Below, piece by piece: positions 53,872-63,437 of a stretch of DNA of 64,000 nt; position 1 is the first letter of the stretch, and the number at the start of each line of letters is the position of its first letter. Made by a program: the position numbers and the translations under genes. Origin of the DNA: Brevibacterium antiquum CNRZ 918 (GTDB taxonomy: Bacteria > Actinomycetota > Actinomycetes > Actinomycetales > Brevibacteriaceae); NCBI RefSeq assembly GCF_900169145.1, contig NZ_FXZD01000007.1, positions 1 through 64,000 on the forward strand. Reading direction: 5' to 3'. The notes beneath the pieces were generated by a model. That model searched no databases. It worked only from the letters and a program-made list of their open reading frames with translations, and was not told the origin of the DNA.

Positions 53872-54705
53872 ATGAGTCAAACGAATCTGCACGAATCGAG
53901 CCTGAGTGAGTTCGAATCCGCCACTGCAGTCACACGCCACTCGGAATCCGCCTTCACCGCCGAGGTCGACGGCGAATGGAGCGTAGCCGGAGCGGTGAAC
54001 GGGGGATACCTCCTCGGCATCATCGCGCAGACTCTGCGCCTCAACAGCCCAAACGCTCCCGACCCCTTGGTGCTCTCTACCTACTATGTGGGTCCCAGTC
54101 AGGGAGGAGTCGCAGACATCACCACGCGCATGATCCGCGAAGGCCGGTCCAGTGCCACCTTCGCCGTGGACTTGGCCCAGAACGGCGCCCCGAAGATCAC
54201 CGCGCTGGCAACGATGGGCAACCTGGAAGGTCTGCCCGAGGATGTCGCAACCACGGCCAACCCGCCCGAGCTGCCGGAACCGGATCAGTGCATCAACGTC
54301 GCCGAGGCGCCCGGAGACTTCGTGAAGTCCGCTCCCTTGATCGAACGCTACGATATGAGGCTCGATCCCGACACTGCCGGCTTCGCAGCCGGGCGGCCCA
54401 GCGGCCGTGGCCTGTTGCAGGGCTGGATCAGGTTGGCCGACGGCACCGAACCAGATGCGCTGTCGCTGCTGGCATTCCTCGATGCCTTCCCGCCGGTGAT
54501 GTTCGACCTCGGCCACTTCGGCTGGGCTCCGACGATGGAGCTCACCGCTCATCTGCGCGCCGTGCCAGCGCCGGGCTGGATCAAGGTGAAGTTGTATACG
54601 CGCAATATCGCCGGCGGCATGTTCGAAGAGGACTGCGAGCTCTGGGACTCTGCGGGACGGCTGGTCGCCCAGTCCCGGCAGCTGGCACGGCAGCCACGAG
54701 GCTGA
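53872..54705 (+). CDS. Acyl-CoA thioesterase-like (double hotdog)
   Basis: The 277-aa protein has an N-terminal hotdog with VDGEWSVAGAVNGGYLLGII, LVLSTYYVGP, and a second with ALSLLAFLDAFPPVMFDLG and PTMELTAHLRAVPAPGW. It is a TesB-like thioesterase superfamily member. I chose the ATG at 53872, 7 nt after TAATGT, leaderless; an upstream in-frame start at 53851 is rejected. Confidence 0.83.
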   Translation: MSQTNLHESSLSEFESATAVTRHSESAFTAEVDGEWSVAGAVNGGYLLGIIAQTLRLNSPNAPDPLVLSTYYVGPSQGGVADITTRMIREGRSSATFAVDLAQNGAPKITALATMGNLEGLPEDVATTANPPELPEPDQCINVAEAPGDFVKSAPLIERYDMRLDPDTAGFAAGRPSGRGLLQGWIRLADGTEPDALSLLAFLDAFPPVMFDLGHFGWAPTMELTAHLRAVPAPGWIKVKLYTRNIAGGMFEEDCELWDSAGRLVAQSRQLARQPRG

Positions 54706-54798
54706 GACCTGCAATGTGACAGTATTCCTGACCTCGAGTCAGGTCTTGCGTCTAGAGTTTGAGTTCAAGACGACAGCACCACGAAAGGACCATCGGCC

Positions 54799-55191
54799 AT
54801 GGCGTCCCTGTCCTCGCTGAGCATCACCTTCGACTGCAAAGACGTCGAAACCCAATCGATTTTCTGGGCCGAACTCCTCAGGGCCGACCTCGACGAGGGT
54901 GCGAACGAGTTCGTCGCCAGCATCGGCGGAGTCCACAACGCTGAATCGCCGACACCGGGCATGCTCTTCCTCAAGGTCGCAGAACGTGGCGAGGGCAAGA
55001 ACCCGCTGCACATCGACCTTGATGATCCGCACTATCCTGCCGATGTCGAACTCGCCGTGGCCTTGGGCGCCCAGAAGGTGGCATCGTTTGCTGAGTTCGG
55101 CATCGAATGGACCACATTGAAGGATCCTGAAGGCAACGTCTTCGACATCGGCCGCAAGGCACCCACAGACGAGAGCGAGCCAGGCGCATGA
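54799..55191 (+). CDS. VOC-family protein
   Basis: The 130-aa glyoxalase-like protein has LSSLSITFDCKDVETQSIFW, LHIDLDDPHYPADV and TTLKDPEGNVFDIG. It resembles the protein at 24470. AAAGGA lies before the ATG. It overlaps the DinB gene by 4 nt, so a joint function with it (a thiol-linked detoxification) is an inference. Confidence 0.82.
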   Translation: MASLSSLSITFDCKDVETQSIFWAELLRADLDEGANEFVASIGGVHNAESPTPGMLFLKVAERGEGKNPLHIDLDDPHYPADVELAVALGAQKVASFAEFGIEWTTLKDPEGNVFDIGRKAPTDESEPGA

Positions 55192-55706
55192 GCCTCCCGC
55201 CGGCTGACCCCACGGAAGCACCACATGAACGGCAGGGCCTCGAAGAGTTCCTAGACTACTATCGCGCGGTAGTGCGCAGAAAGGTCGAAGGGCTGGAATC
55301 GAGCGACCTCAACCGAACTGTCGCGACATCCAGCCTGACTTTGGGCGGCATCATCAAACACCTGAGCTTGGTCGAAGAAGCCTGGTTCGTCGAAGACATC
55401 CTCGGTCAGGAACTGCCGAAACCGTGGTCTGCCGTCGACTGGACTGCACAGCCCGACTGGGACTTCGAGAGCGCAGCCGATGACACTCCCGACTATCTCC
55501 TGGACCTGCATGCCAAAGCATGTGAGCAGTCGCGGCAGATCTTGGCCGGAATCGCCGACCTGGACACGCTTGCGGCACGGAAACCATCCCAGGGCGATCG
55601 ATTCAACGTCCGGTGGGTCCTCATCCACTTGATCGAGGAATATGCTCGACACGTCGGCCATGCCGACCTTATCCGCGAGAGCATCGACGGGGCCGTCGGC
55701 GACTGA
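55188..55706 (+). CDS. DinB-family (DUF664) protein
   Basis: The 172-aa protein has LEEFLDYYRAVVRRKVEGLE, SLTLGGIIKHLSLVEEAWFV and VLIHLIEEYARHVGHADLIR, so three histidines for a metal site are present. Probable mycothiol-dependent enzyme of unknown substrate. Coupled by ATGA overlap to the VOC gene. Confidence 0.83.
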   Translation: MSLPPADPTEAPHERQGLEEFLDYYRAVVRRKVEGLESSDLNRTVATSSLTLGGIIKHLSLVEEAWFVEDILGQELPKPWSAVDWTAQPDWDFESAADDTPDYLLDLHAKACEQSRQILAGIADLDTLAARKPSQGDRFNVRWVLIHLIEEYARHVGHADLIRESIDGAVGD

Positions 55707-55778
55707 GGCCATCGTCTCACCGGACACGCCACAGGCATGTAGCGATCGTCCAGATCCCTCACTTAGGGTTGAACCATC

Positions 55779-56771
55779 ATGTCGAACAGCACAGCTGAGC
55801 CATCAGAGACCCAGTCCCCAGCCAGATCCAAGGCCTTGATCCCACTGGATCTGCTGCGCGGATTCCTGATCGGCAGCGCCGAACTCGTCCCTGGCGTCTC
55901 CGGGGGAACGATCGCGCTGGTCACCGGAATCTACGATCAGCTCATCGACTCTGCCGCCCACGTCGTCGGCGCGGCCAAGACCCTTATCACCGGGCCGAAT
56001 CGGGTCCAGGGGGCCCTCAGCGAGCTGCGCCGCACCGACTGGTTTCTCATCATTCCTGCCCTGCTGGGCATGGCGACTGCCGTTCTTACCATCGCCGGCG
56101 TGATGGAATCGTTCGTCTCCAGCAATCCCGAACTCTCCCGCGGTCTGTTCTTCGGGCTTGTGGCCGCCAGCATCGCTGTGCCCTTGCAGATGCTTCCACG
56201 CCGCACTGCACGCCAGCCTGTGATCGGAGGGGTGCTCGCCCTTGCGATCCCCGCCGCACTTGCGTTCTGGATGACGGGATTGGCAGGGGGAGCCAACATT
56301 GAGAACCCGCCCTTGATCGCAGTCTTCTTCGCCGCTTCCGTCGCGATCTGTGCCCTCGTCGTGCCCGGAGTCTCCGGATCCTTCCTTCTCCTGGCAGTGG
56401 GCCTGTACTCAACGACTCTCGGTGCCGTCAGCGACCGTGACTTCGTCTATCTCGGGGTCTTCGGACTCGGTGCCGTGCTCGGTCTGGCTGTGTTCGTCAA
56501 CATCCTTCGTTACCTTCTTGGCAACCACCGGTGGTGGACTCTCCTCGTGATGGCGGGGCTGATGCTGGGTTCCCTCCGTGCGCTGTGGCCGTGGCAGGCA
56601 GCCGCCGAGGGAGAGGGCAAAGGCGCAGGTGACCTGGTCGGCCCCTACGATCCGACGATGGGTCCAATTCTCCTTGCACTGCTCGGGGCGGTTGTCGTCG
56701 TCATCCTCATCGTCGTGGAATCGAAGTTCGCGTCCAAGCCCAAGCCGAGCCGTTCAGACCAACGACGGTGA
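55779..56771 (+). CDS. DUF368 undecaprenyl-phosphate translocase-type protein
   Basis: The 330-aa membrane protein has about 8-9 helices and two copies of the diagnostic turn: SAELVPGVSGGTIALVTGIY near residue 33 and CALVVPGVSGSFLLLAVGLY near residue 195. DUF368 proteins recycle C55-P carrier lipid across the membrane (PopT type). The N-terminal 20 residues are polar. Confidence 0.87.
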   Translation: MSNSTAEPSETQSPARSKALIPLDLLRGFLIGSAELVPGVSGGTIALVTGIYDQLIDSAAHVVGAAKTLITGPNRVQGALSELRRTDWFLIIPALLGMATAVLTIAGVMESFVSSNPELSRGLFFGLVAASIAVPLQMLPRRTARQPVIGGVLALAIPAALAFWMTGLAGGANIENPPLIAVFFAASVAICALVVPGVSGSFLLLAVGLYSTTLGAVSDRDFVYLGVFGLGAVLGLAVFVNILRYLLGNHRWWTLLVMAGLMLGSLRALWPWQAAAEGEGKGAGDLVGPYDPTMGPILLALLGAVVVVILIVVESKFASKPKPSRSDQRR

Positions 56772-56930
56772 GAACACGGTGCGTGGTGGCCATACGCGAG
56801 CTGCCCATCGAGGACGAGTGGGGCAACGGCGCACGCTGTGATTGGGTCTGATCCGCAGCCTCTCGTGTCGGTCATCTCACGTAGGGTGGGTACTGACAGC
56901 ATCGATCACGATTGAAAGAGAGCGCGAAGC

Positions 56931-57431
56931 ATGGCGACCACAGCATTTCAGGGAACACCGGTCAAGACCGTAGGCAACCTTCCTGACAAAGGTGTGCAGG
57001 CACCGGCATTCAGCCTGGTGGGCAACGATCTCGGTGAAGTGAATTCCCAGGACACAGCTGGTAAGCGTGTTGTGCTCAACATCTTCCCGAGCGTGGACAC
57101 CGGTGTCTGTGCCGACTCGGTACGTAAGTTCAACGAACTCGCCGCGAGCCTGGAGAACACCACGGTCCTGTGTGTGTCCAACGACCTGCCCTTCGCACAG
57201 GCGCGCTTCTGTGGCGCCGAAGGCATCGAGAACGTCGTCACCGCATCAAGCTTCCGCAGCGCCTTCGGCAAGGAATTCGGTGTGACCATGGTCGATGGCC
57301 CTCTGGCCGGGCTGCTGGCTCGCTCAGTCGTCGTCCTCGACGAAAAGGGCACCGTCATCCACAAGCAGCTGGTCGATGAGATCGGCACCGAACCTGATTA
57401 CGACTCGGCGGTCGCCGCACTCGGCGCCTGA
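56931..57431 (+). CDS. tpx: Thiol peroxidase (2-Cys peroxiredoxin)
   Basis: The 166-aa protein has peroxidatic Cys in [13 protein letters not shown] and resolving Cys in [12 protein letters not shown], plus [11 protein letters not shown] at the N-terminus. It reduces H2O2 and lipid peroxides with thioredoxin. The length is typical. AAAGAGAGCG precedes the ATG. Confidence 0.95.
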   Translation: MATTAFQGTPVKTVGNLPDKGVQAPAFSLVGNDLGEVNSQDTAGKRVVLNIFPSVDTGVCADSVRKFNELAASLENTTVLCVSNDLPFAQARFCGAEGIENVVTASSFRSAFGKEFGVTMVDGPLAGLLARSVVVLDEKGTVIHKQLVDEIGTEPDYDSAVAALGA

Positions 57432-57441
57432 GTGAGTCAGG

Positions 57442-57467
57442 CCCGGTCACCGATTCGGTGAGCCGGG
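57442..57467. terminator. Terminator between tpx and the PIG-L gene
   Basis: CCCGGTCACCG pairs with CGGTGA and CCGGG on the other side with one bulged base and an ATT loop, between the two convergent stops. Bidirectional use is likely. Confidence 0.75.
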
Positions 57468-57469
57468 TG

Positions 57470-58186
57470 CTACATATCGAATACCTGCACGGGCAGCGCG
57501 TACTTCACGCCTGCCCGTGTTCCGGCTTCCGAGGTGATTCGGGGGATCATGTCCGAGGGGGCCGGATGGTCGGGGAGCGCCTCGAGATAGACGGTATGAG
57601 CCTCCAACGAGCGCACGGCCCGGTCGACGTGTTCGTCGTCGAGGACGACGGCATGGGTGGCATCAGCCATGTTGACCAACAGCCTGTCGGCCTTCCACGC
57701 CTCGAGGCCGTCGTCCTTGAGGTCGGTGAAGACCCACGGATTGTCGGCATCGCGGATCGCATCGACTGTCGCGATGCCGGCTGCCCGATGGTCGACATGG
57801 TTCAGTCCCCAAGGCATCTTGAGTTCCCAGTTGGTCACCATCACGGCGTCGGGCTTGAACTGACGGATCTTCTTGGCGATCGCACGCCGAAGTTCGTGGC
57901 TTGGCTCGAGGAGGCCGTCGGGGAAGTCAAGGATTTCAAGGTCCTCAACACCGACGATCGTGCATGCCTGTCGTTGCTCACCCTCTCGTAGGGGAACAAC
58001 CTTCTCAGGGTTCATTTCGCGGATTCCGGCTTCCCCACGAGTCAGGAGCAGGTAGGACACGGCCCTTCCCTGGTCGGTCCATTTGGCCACGGCCGCGGAG
58101 GCACCGTATTCCATGTCGTCGGGGTGGGCGACGATGCACAGGAGGCGATTGACATCATCGTCGTCGAAGATCGGAAGCTCAGTCAT
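57470..58186 (-). CDS. PIG-L/LmbE-type deacetylase (Mca/BshB-like)
   Basis: The 238-aa zinc hydrolase has AHPDDMEYGASAAVAKWTDQ (the AHPDD metal motif) and GLNHVDHRAAG (HxDH). Relatives deacetylate GlcNAc-inositol (MshB) or cleave mycothiol conjugates (Mca). The exact role is uncertain. The ATG at 58186 lies 7 nt after TAGCCT, so it is leaderless. Confidence 0.85.
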   Translation of the reverse strand: MTELPIFDDDDVNRLLCIVAHPDDMEYGASAAVAKWTDQGRAVSYLLLTRGEAGIREMNPEKVVPLREGEQRQACTIVGVEDLEILDFPDGLLEPSHELRRAIAKKIRQFKPDAVMVTNWELKMPWGLNHVDHRAAGIATVDAIRDADNPWVFTDLKDDGLEAWKADRLLVNMADATHAVVLDDEHVDRAVRSLEAHTVYLEALPDHPAPSDMIPRITSEAGTRAGVKYALPVQVFDM

Positions 58187-58301
58187 AGTCTAAAGGCTAA
58201 GCCCCGCCCGACAGTTGTGCCAGTGCGGGCTGCGGTCGCTGTGGGTACCATGTGAGTGGCTGTGTCCAAGCAGCGCCACTCCACCGTTCGAAAGCAGGCC
58301 C

Positions 58302-58970
58302 ATGCATCGGAGTCTCCTCCTGGCAAGTGTGATCGTGCTGGGCCTGTCCCTCACCGGATGCTCAGCACTGCGTGTGAGCACAGCAGAGGGCGATTCGCGA
58401 CCGGTCAGCGTCGGCATCGATGACGGTTCCGTAGGAGAGACGCCCCAGGAGACCGACACTCCTGCGATTCCTGCGGGGATGACCCAGGTGAGGGTCGATC
58501 TGGGCCCAGAATGCCCGATCAAGGTACAGATGGCCATGGACGGCGAATGGAACGATGATCTCGCCTACGACAGCTATCAGCTCTACAGCCGCGATCACGG
58601 AGCCATCATCACCGTCAACTGCTATGAAGCAGGCGACGACACGGCACAGAGCATCATCGATACGGCACAGGAACAGACCTTCGGGGAATCGCGATCGAGC
58701 GTTTTGGAGGAGACGTCCGGGACAGTGACCGGTGGCGTCTACTGGACAGTCCACGGGCTGCTCGCCCGCCAGGAGATCCGTGCTATCGACGAATCCGAGT
58801 CTGTGCTTTTCGGAGCAATTGCCGGAATCTCCGTTGACGGTCGACTGTACAAAGTCAGCGTCGAGATGGTCACGGTGACAAGTGACCAAGCCACCTCCGA
58901 CCTCTACGCGCAGATGTTGCCGACCGTCAGCTTCGCCGATCAGGTCCTTGATTCGCCGGCTCTGTCCTAA
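58302..58970 (+). CDS. Lipoprotein of unknown function
   Basis: The 222-aa protein has signal MHRSLLLASVIVLGLSLTGC with lipobox, followed by a Ser/Thr/Asp-rich spacer and a folded domain with two cysteines (GPECPIKVQ, TVNCYEAGDD). I do not recognise it. A longer reading to 58215 is rejected. Its stop overlaps the next gene by 4 bp on the opposite strand. Confidence 0.65.
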   Translation: MHRSLLLASVIVLGLSLTGCSALRVSTAEGDSRPVSVGIDDGSVGETPQETDTPAIPAGMTQVRVDLGPECPIKVQMAMDGEWNDDLAYDSYQLYSRDHGAIITVNCYEAGDDTAQSIIDTAQEQTFGESRSSVLEETSGTVTGGVYWTVHGLLARQEIRAIDESESVLFGAIAGISVDGRLYKVSVEMVTVTSDQATSDLYAQMLPTVSFADQVLDSPALS

Positions 58971-60178
58971 GTGCGTGCCCGCGGTGCCCCTGTGCGCCGT
59001 TTGAGCAGTTCTCTGGCCGCGATCCGTCCCGCTCGTGTGGCGCCGACCGTTGAGCTCGCGGAGCCGTATCCGACGAGGAAGATTCGGCGGTCATCCTTGA
59101 CCGAGACCTCTGTCTCCATGGAAATTCCACCGTCGGGTGTGCGCAGATGCAGCGGTGCCAAATGGTTGAGGGCGGCCCGGAATCCGGTGTTCCAGAAGAT
59201 GACGTCGACCTCTTCGACACGTTCTTGGTCGAAGGGCTGCCAAGACTCAGGCAGAGCCAAATGGTCACTTGCCGAGGGTCCAAGCCCCTCCGAGGTCGTC
59301 TGTGCTTCGCCCACCCGCCCGGGGAAGTGCACCCCATGGGGCAGGATCGCATCGAACATTCCACGCGAGACGAGAACCTCTGATTCGACGCCGTCGCGGA
59401 AATCCTGGCGGACAGGCAGGCCGGTGGTGCGCACGACACTGGCCGGGGCAAGTCCTGCCAAGGTGCGCGACCGCACGGCACGTTCGACCTCGAGTCCCCA
59501 TCTGCCGTCGAACTCTCGCGAGGTGAAGTTCGGGGGCCGGCGCGTGGCCCACAGCGTCTGGGTCACTGTTGCGAGTTCGAGGAGGAACTGGGTTGCGGAG
59601 ATGCCGCCGCCGACGACCAAGGTCCGCAACCCCCGGAAGTCCTCGACATCGCGGAAATTGGCGGTGTGCAGTTGGCGGCCCTCGAATTCGGCGATGCCGG
59701 GCACGAACGGAACGTAGGGATGAGTCCACGTTCCGGTCGCATTGATCAGGTACCGGGCCGAGAGGGGAATACGTTCACCGTCGATCTTTGTCGTGATCTC
59801 CAACGGCCCGGAGCCGGGGGTGGGGGAGTTCACGGTGACCACCTCTGCGGGGCGGACGACGCAGAGTTCGAGTTCGCGTTCGAAACGCGAATAGTAGTCG
59901 GAGACCACCGCCGAGGCGGGTACTGAGGGATCCGGTGTGCCCAGGGGGAATCCCGGCAGATCCGCCACATGGTTCGTCGACCCCAACGTCAGGGAATCCC
60001 ACCGTTCACGCCACGCGCCGCCGGGTCCGGACCCGGCGTCGAGGACGATGAAATCCTTGCCAGGCACCAGTCCATCACGCCAGAGATAATGGGCGGCCGA
60101 GAGCCCAGCCTGGCCCGCGCCGATGATGACGATCGGCCAATGGGAATCGACGAGCAACTCCGAGATTCGGCACACCAT
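58967..60178 (-). CDS. Flavin-containing monooxygenase-type NAD(P)/FAD protein
   Basis: The 403-aa protein has an FAD motif IVIIGAGQAGLSAAHYL and an NADPH motif LVVGGGISATQFLLEL, FMO-like LINATGTWTHP, and C-terminal FLVGYGSASSTVGATRAGR. It hydroxylates or oxidises a nucleophilic or carbonyl compound (CzcO-like annotation is common). Substrate unknown. It is divergent from the DHA2 exporter by 78 bp. Confidence 0.85.
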   Translation of the reverse strand: MVCRISELLVDSHWPIVIIGAGQAGLSAAHYLWRDGLVPGKDFIVLDAGSGPGGAWRERWDSLTLGSTNHVADLPGFPLGTPDPSVPASAVVSDYYSRFERELELCVVRPAEVVTVNSPTPGSGPLEITTKIDGERIPLSARYLINATGTWTHPYVPFVPGIAEFEGRQLHTANFRDVEDFRGLRTLVVGGGISATQFLLELATVTQTLWATRRPPNFTSREFDGRWGLEVERAVRSRTLAGLAPASVVRTTGLPVRQDFRDGVESEVLVSRGMFDAILPHGVHFPGRVGEAQTTSEGLGPSASDHLALPESWQPFDQERVEEVDVIFWNTGFRAALNHLAPLHLRTPDGGISMETEVSVKDDRRIFLVGYGSASSTVGATRAGRIAARELLKRRTGAPRART

Positions 60179-60256
60179 GTTGCCATTGTTTCAGGTTCTG
60201 GCCGCCTGCGGACCATATGAGTTGACCGGGGCGCGGATCAGGATAAAGCTTGGTCG

Positions 60257-61756
60257 GTGAGCAATCAAGCAGATACTTCGAGCAATCCGTGGCATGCCCT
60301 GTGGGCATTGTGTATCGGCTTTTTCATGATCCTCGTCGACTCGACCATCGTATCCGTGGCGATGCCGGACATCATGGAATCGCTGCATGCGGACATCAAT
60401 GCGGTCGTGTGGGTCACCTCGGCGTATCTGCTCGCGTATGTCGTGCCGTTGCTGATCACGGGCCGACTGGGAGACAGGTTCGGGCCGAAGCGTGTGTACA
60501 TGGTCGGGCTCATCGTCTTCACAATCAGCTCCCTGTGGTGCGGACTGACAACCACCGTGGGTGCACTGATCGTGGCCCGCGTGGTGCAGGGACTCGGTGC
60601 GGCAGCGATGACGCCGCAGACTATGGCCGTGATCACGCGGGTCTTTCCTGCCGACCGTCGTGGGCCCGCAATGGGGATGTGGGGCGCGGTCGCCGGGATC
60701 GCGACGCTGGTCGGCCCCATTGTGGGAGGGCTCCTCGTGGACGGTTTCGGATGGGAGTGGATCTTCTTCGTCAACGTTCCCGTCGGAATCATTGCTTTCG
60801 TCCTGGCTTGGAGACTCGTGCCGCGTTTGGAAACGCATGCCCACAGCTTCGACTGGCTGGGGGTCGTTCTCTCAGCCTGCGGCCTGTTCCTCTTGGTCTA
60901 CGGCATCCAGCAGGCGCACGGAGTCAGGTGGGGCCCGCTGATCGGGCCCATCACCGTCCCCTTCGTCATCGGCGGGGGAATACTCTTCCTCATCGGATTC
61001 GTCCTGTGGCAGAAGTACACACGCGCCGAGGTGCTCGTTCCCCTCTCGCTGTTCAAGGATCGCAACTTCACCTTGGCCAGCATCGCAATGTTGACAGTGG
61101 GCTTCGGCATCACCGCGATGATGTTCCCACTGATGCTGTGGGCCCAGACTGTGCTGGGATATTCGCCCACCCAGTCAGCGCTGCTGGTGGCACCGATGGC
61201 GATTCTCTCCGGGGTGCTGGCCCCGTTCGTGGGCAAGATGGTCGACCGGGGAAGTCCGCGTGTCTTTGCCGGCATTGGCTTGGGGTCGTTCTCCATCGCA
61301 CTGTTCTGGATCGGCTCGATTCTGGGCTCGGACACGTCGCCATGGGTGCTGATGCCGCCGATCCTGCTTCTGGGTGTGGCCAACGGTTTCATGTGGGCAC
61401 CGATCAGTTCGACGGCGACTCGAAACCTTGCCCTCCATCACGCCGGTGCAGGCTCGGGTGTGTACAACACCGTGCGACAGATCGGTGCGGTGTTCGGCAG
61501 TGCTGCGATCGCCGTGGCGATGGAGTCTCGTCTGGCCGCCAACATCGACGACGCTAGCCGGATGACCGGCGGCTCGAGGGCGGAGGCTGCCGGCGGTCTG
61601 GCAGCAGGCGGCGGTGGCGCGGGGATGCCGGAGGCAATCGCCACCGGGTTCGCTCATGCGATGGGCCAGTCCCTGTGGTTGCCGGCAGGGCTCATCCTGA
61701 TCGGTTTCGTCGCAGTGCTGTTCTTCGAAAAGCCGAAAGTCCGGGTGCGGGGCTGA
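60257..61756 (+). CDS. MFS multidrug exporter, DHA2 (14-helix) type
   Basis: The 499-aa protein has 14 hydrophobic helices and the DHA2 motifs LVDSTIVSVAMPDIMESL, GRLGDRFGPKRVYMVGL (motif A), and GAVAGIATLVGPIVGGLLVD (motif C). It exports drugs by proton exchange. GTG start at 60257. A Gly/Ala-rich insert (about 445-470) is unusual. Confidence 0.9.
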   Translation: MSNQADTSSNPWHALWALCIGFFMILVDSTIVSVAMPDIMESLHADINAVVWVTSAYLLAYVVPLLITGRLGDRFGPKRVYMVGLIVFTISSLWCGLTTTVGALIVARVVQGLGAAAMTPQTMAVITRVFPADRRGPAMGMWGAVAGIATLVGPIVGGLLVDGFGWEWIFFVNVPVGIIAFVLAWRLVPRLETHAHSFDWLGVVLSACGLFLLVYGIQQAHGVRWGPLIGPITVPFVIGGGILFLIGFVLWQKYTRAEVLVPLSLFKDRNFTLASIAMLTVGFGITAMMFPLMLWAQTVLGYSPTQSALLVAPMAILSGVLAPFVGKMVDRGSPRVFAGIGLGSFSIALFWIGSILGSDTSPWVLMPPILLLGVANGFMWAPISSTATRNLALHHAGAGSGVYNTVRQIGAVFGSAAIAVAMESRLAANIDDASRMTGGSRAEAAGGLAAGGGGAGMPEAIATGFAHAMGQSLWLPAGLILIGFVAVLFFEKPKVRVRG

Positions 61757-61773
61757 CTTGTTTGTCGGGCGTT

Positions 61774-61793
61774 CTTAGCCGAAATCGGCTGAG
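61774..61793. terminator. Hairpin between convergent genes
   Basis: CTTAGCCGA pairs with TCGGCTGAG (one wobble) around an AA loop between the DHA2 exporter and the PKD-protein stops. A bidirectional terminator is plausible. Confidence 0.5.
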
Positions 61794-61795
61794 GT

Positions 61796-62668
61796 TCAGT
61801 TGCAGTCGGGCCCTCGCGGGTTCATGTAGCAGTCCTCATCGACAAGATAGCGATGGAAGCGGTAGACATCGATCGATATCTCGTTGCTGGCCACGTGAGC
61901 GAACCCATCGATCGGCAGCCAAGGCCCACCGTCCACAGAGAACTCCCCGCTGAACGTCGCAGTCATACCAACAGTCTTCGCTCCGGTCTTCTGGTAGTCA
62001 TGCCCGATCTGCGGTTCGTCGCCGGGCCGTGGTTTTGATCCGGACTTCGAGGTTGTTCCGCCGGTGTCGTCACCGAAATCCCAGTGGTACTTCTCAGGGG
62101 TGACCTTCACTGTCACCGCGTACGTCAACAGCGTCATGTCGATATAGCTGGTGCCCGCATCCGTCCAGAAGGCAGCCGGTTTGCCGATGACGGCCCAATC
62201 CTTTGGCCAGGCATGAATCGTCGGAGCTGGAATGTCGAAGGTCTGGAACTGTGACTCAGGAATACGGGTGGGTGGTTCCGGCCGCACAGGCGCGCCGCCA
62301 CCGCCGGGGCCCGGGCCGGGGCCAGGCAAATCCGCACAGATATGACCGACTTCTTCGAAGACGCAATCAGGCAGTCCGCCTCCACCACCGCCGTTCCCAC
62401 CGTCTCCACCGCCGGAACCGGGGCCCTCGCCACCACCGGACCCGCCCCCGCCGCTACCTCCGCCGTCGGATCCGCCCCCTCCGGGGGCCGGAACTGGCGG
62501 GGGAGGTGGAGCTGGGTTACCGCCGCCTTCCCCAGGAGCGTCAGCCGAGCAATTATTTATATTTCTCATATCGCAGTTCGGTCCGGCTACGGCGGGTAAG
62601 GGGACCAGAATCGCGGCAATTAAACTTACGAAAATAGCGATAGCGATGTTGATCTTTAGCCTCAGCAT
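61796..62668 (-). CDS. Secreted Gly/Pro-rich protein with PKD-like domain
   Basis: The 290-aa protein has a signal peptide (IAIFVSLIAAILVPLPAVAG), a low-complexity Pro/Gly tract at about 45-125, then a folded region with KYHWDFGDDTGG and GHDYQKTGAKTVGMTATFSG, a PKD-type beta-sandwich pattern. It ends with two cysteines (EDCYMNPRGPDC). It overlaps the upstream lipoprotein gene by 7 nt. The gene is AT-richer than its neighbours at its 5' end. Function unknown. Confidence 0.68.
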   Translation of the reverse strand: MLRLKINIAIAIFVSLIAAILVPLPAVAGPNCDMRNINNCSADAPGEGGGNPAPPPPPVPAPGGGGSDGGGSGGGGSGGGEGPGSGGGDGGNGGGGGGLPDCVFEEVGHICADLPGPGPGPGGGGAPVRPEPPTRIPESQFQTFDIPAPTIHAWPKDWAVIGKPAAFWTDAGTSYIDMTLLTYAVTVKVTPEKYHWDFGDDTGGTTSKSGSKPRPGDEPQIGHDYQKTGAKTVGMTATFSGEFSVDGGPWLPIDGFAHVASNEISIDVYRFHRYLVDEDCYMNPRGPDCN

Positions 62669-63303
62669 CGCTTCTCTTTTAAGGATTGTTCTGCGACTCG
62701 CCAGCCGCTAGAAGTCTTCTCGATCGTGTGTTCCATTGTGACGAAGTCCGAATTCGACGTCGTATCTGCTTCGTCCGTTGGGTGCAGAGACCATTCGGTC
62801 AAGTCGAAACAGAAATTCACAGAGACTATGTTCACGTCTTTCGAGCCATCTGCACTTTTGACATCGTCGATGGCTATTTTGCTTGGTGAGATGTTCCCAG
62901 CGAATTGATAGGTGCCGTCCTTGACGACTTGGGCATCACCTTTAATTGACTCCAACGCGTCTCCACTGGCGAATTTCGGAAAATCGTCCGCAGTCTCAAA
63001 GTTGCCCGAATAGGCAGAATTTACCGATCGGAAAAACCCCTCGAACGCGACCAATGCCCCTTCGACGGCTTCCGTCTCCTCAGGACTCAGATCAAGCTCG
63101 GTCTCGTAGGCGGGGATCGTGGGCTGCGGATCGGCAGCAGGGGATGCCGCCGTAGGATCCTTGGCGGGCAGAGTCGATGTCGGTGCAGCCACAGGGGAGT
63201 GGTCTTCGCATCCCGACAGTACAAGCGGCAGTGCCAGTGCGGCTGTCAGTGCAATGCTCGTCGTCGTTCGATAGCGGATACGTCCGCCAAGTCCAGTTTT
63301 CAT
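62662..63303 (-). CDS. Lipoprotein with DUF6318-like body
   Basis: The 213-aa protein has a signal ending in lipobox LVLSGCEDH, a Ser/Pro/Thr spacer, then VEGALVAFEGFFRSVNSAYS with NFCFDLTEWSLHP and a terminal KRC. It recalls the DUF6318 lipoproteins of Micrococcales that accompany PKD-like secreted proteins. This assignment is from memory and tentative. It is coupled to the PKD gene. Confidence 0.6.
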   Translation of the reverse strand: MKTGLGGRIRYRTTTSIALTAALALPLVLSGCEDHSPVAAPTSTLPAKDPTAASPAADPQPTIPAYETELDLSPEETEAVEGALVAFEGFFRSVNSAYSGNFETADDFPKFASGDALESIKGDAQVVKDGTYQFAGNISPSKIAIDDVKSADGSKDVNIVSVNFCFDLTEWSLHPTDEADTTSNSDFVTMEHTIEKTSSGWRVAEQSLKEKRC

Positions 63304-63437
63304 TCCACGCCTCTGTGGTCGAGAACTCCGGCGCCGATGTACGAATCGCGCCCGGAATCTCTACATTATGCGAGAACTGTGACTTTGAGAACAGGCGAAG
63401 TTGAATCTGTGGATAACCTGCCCGCGAGTGAGCGGAG

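Noticed and set aside
61900-62560. Tandem-repeat or CRISPR-like structure in the Gly/Pro tract
   Set aside because: The repetition comes from low-complexity Gly and Pro codons, with no regular repeat-spacer units.
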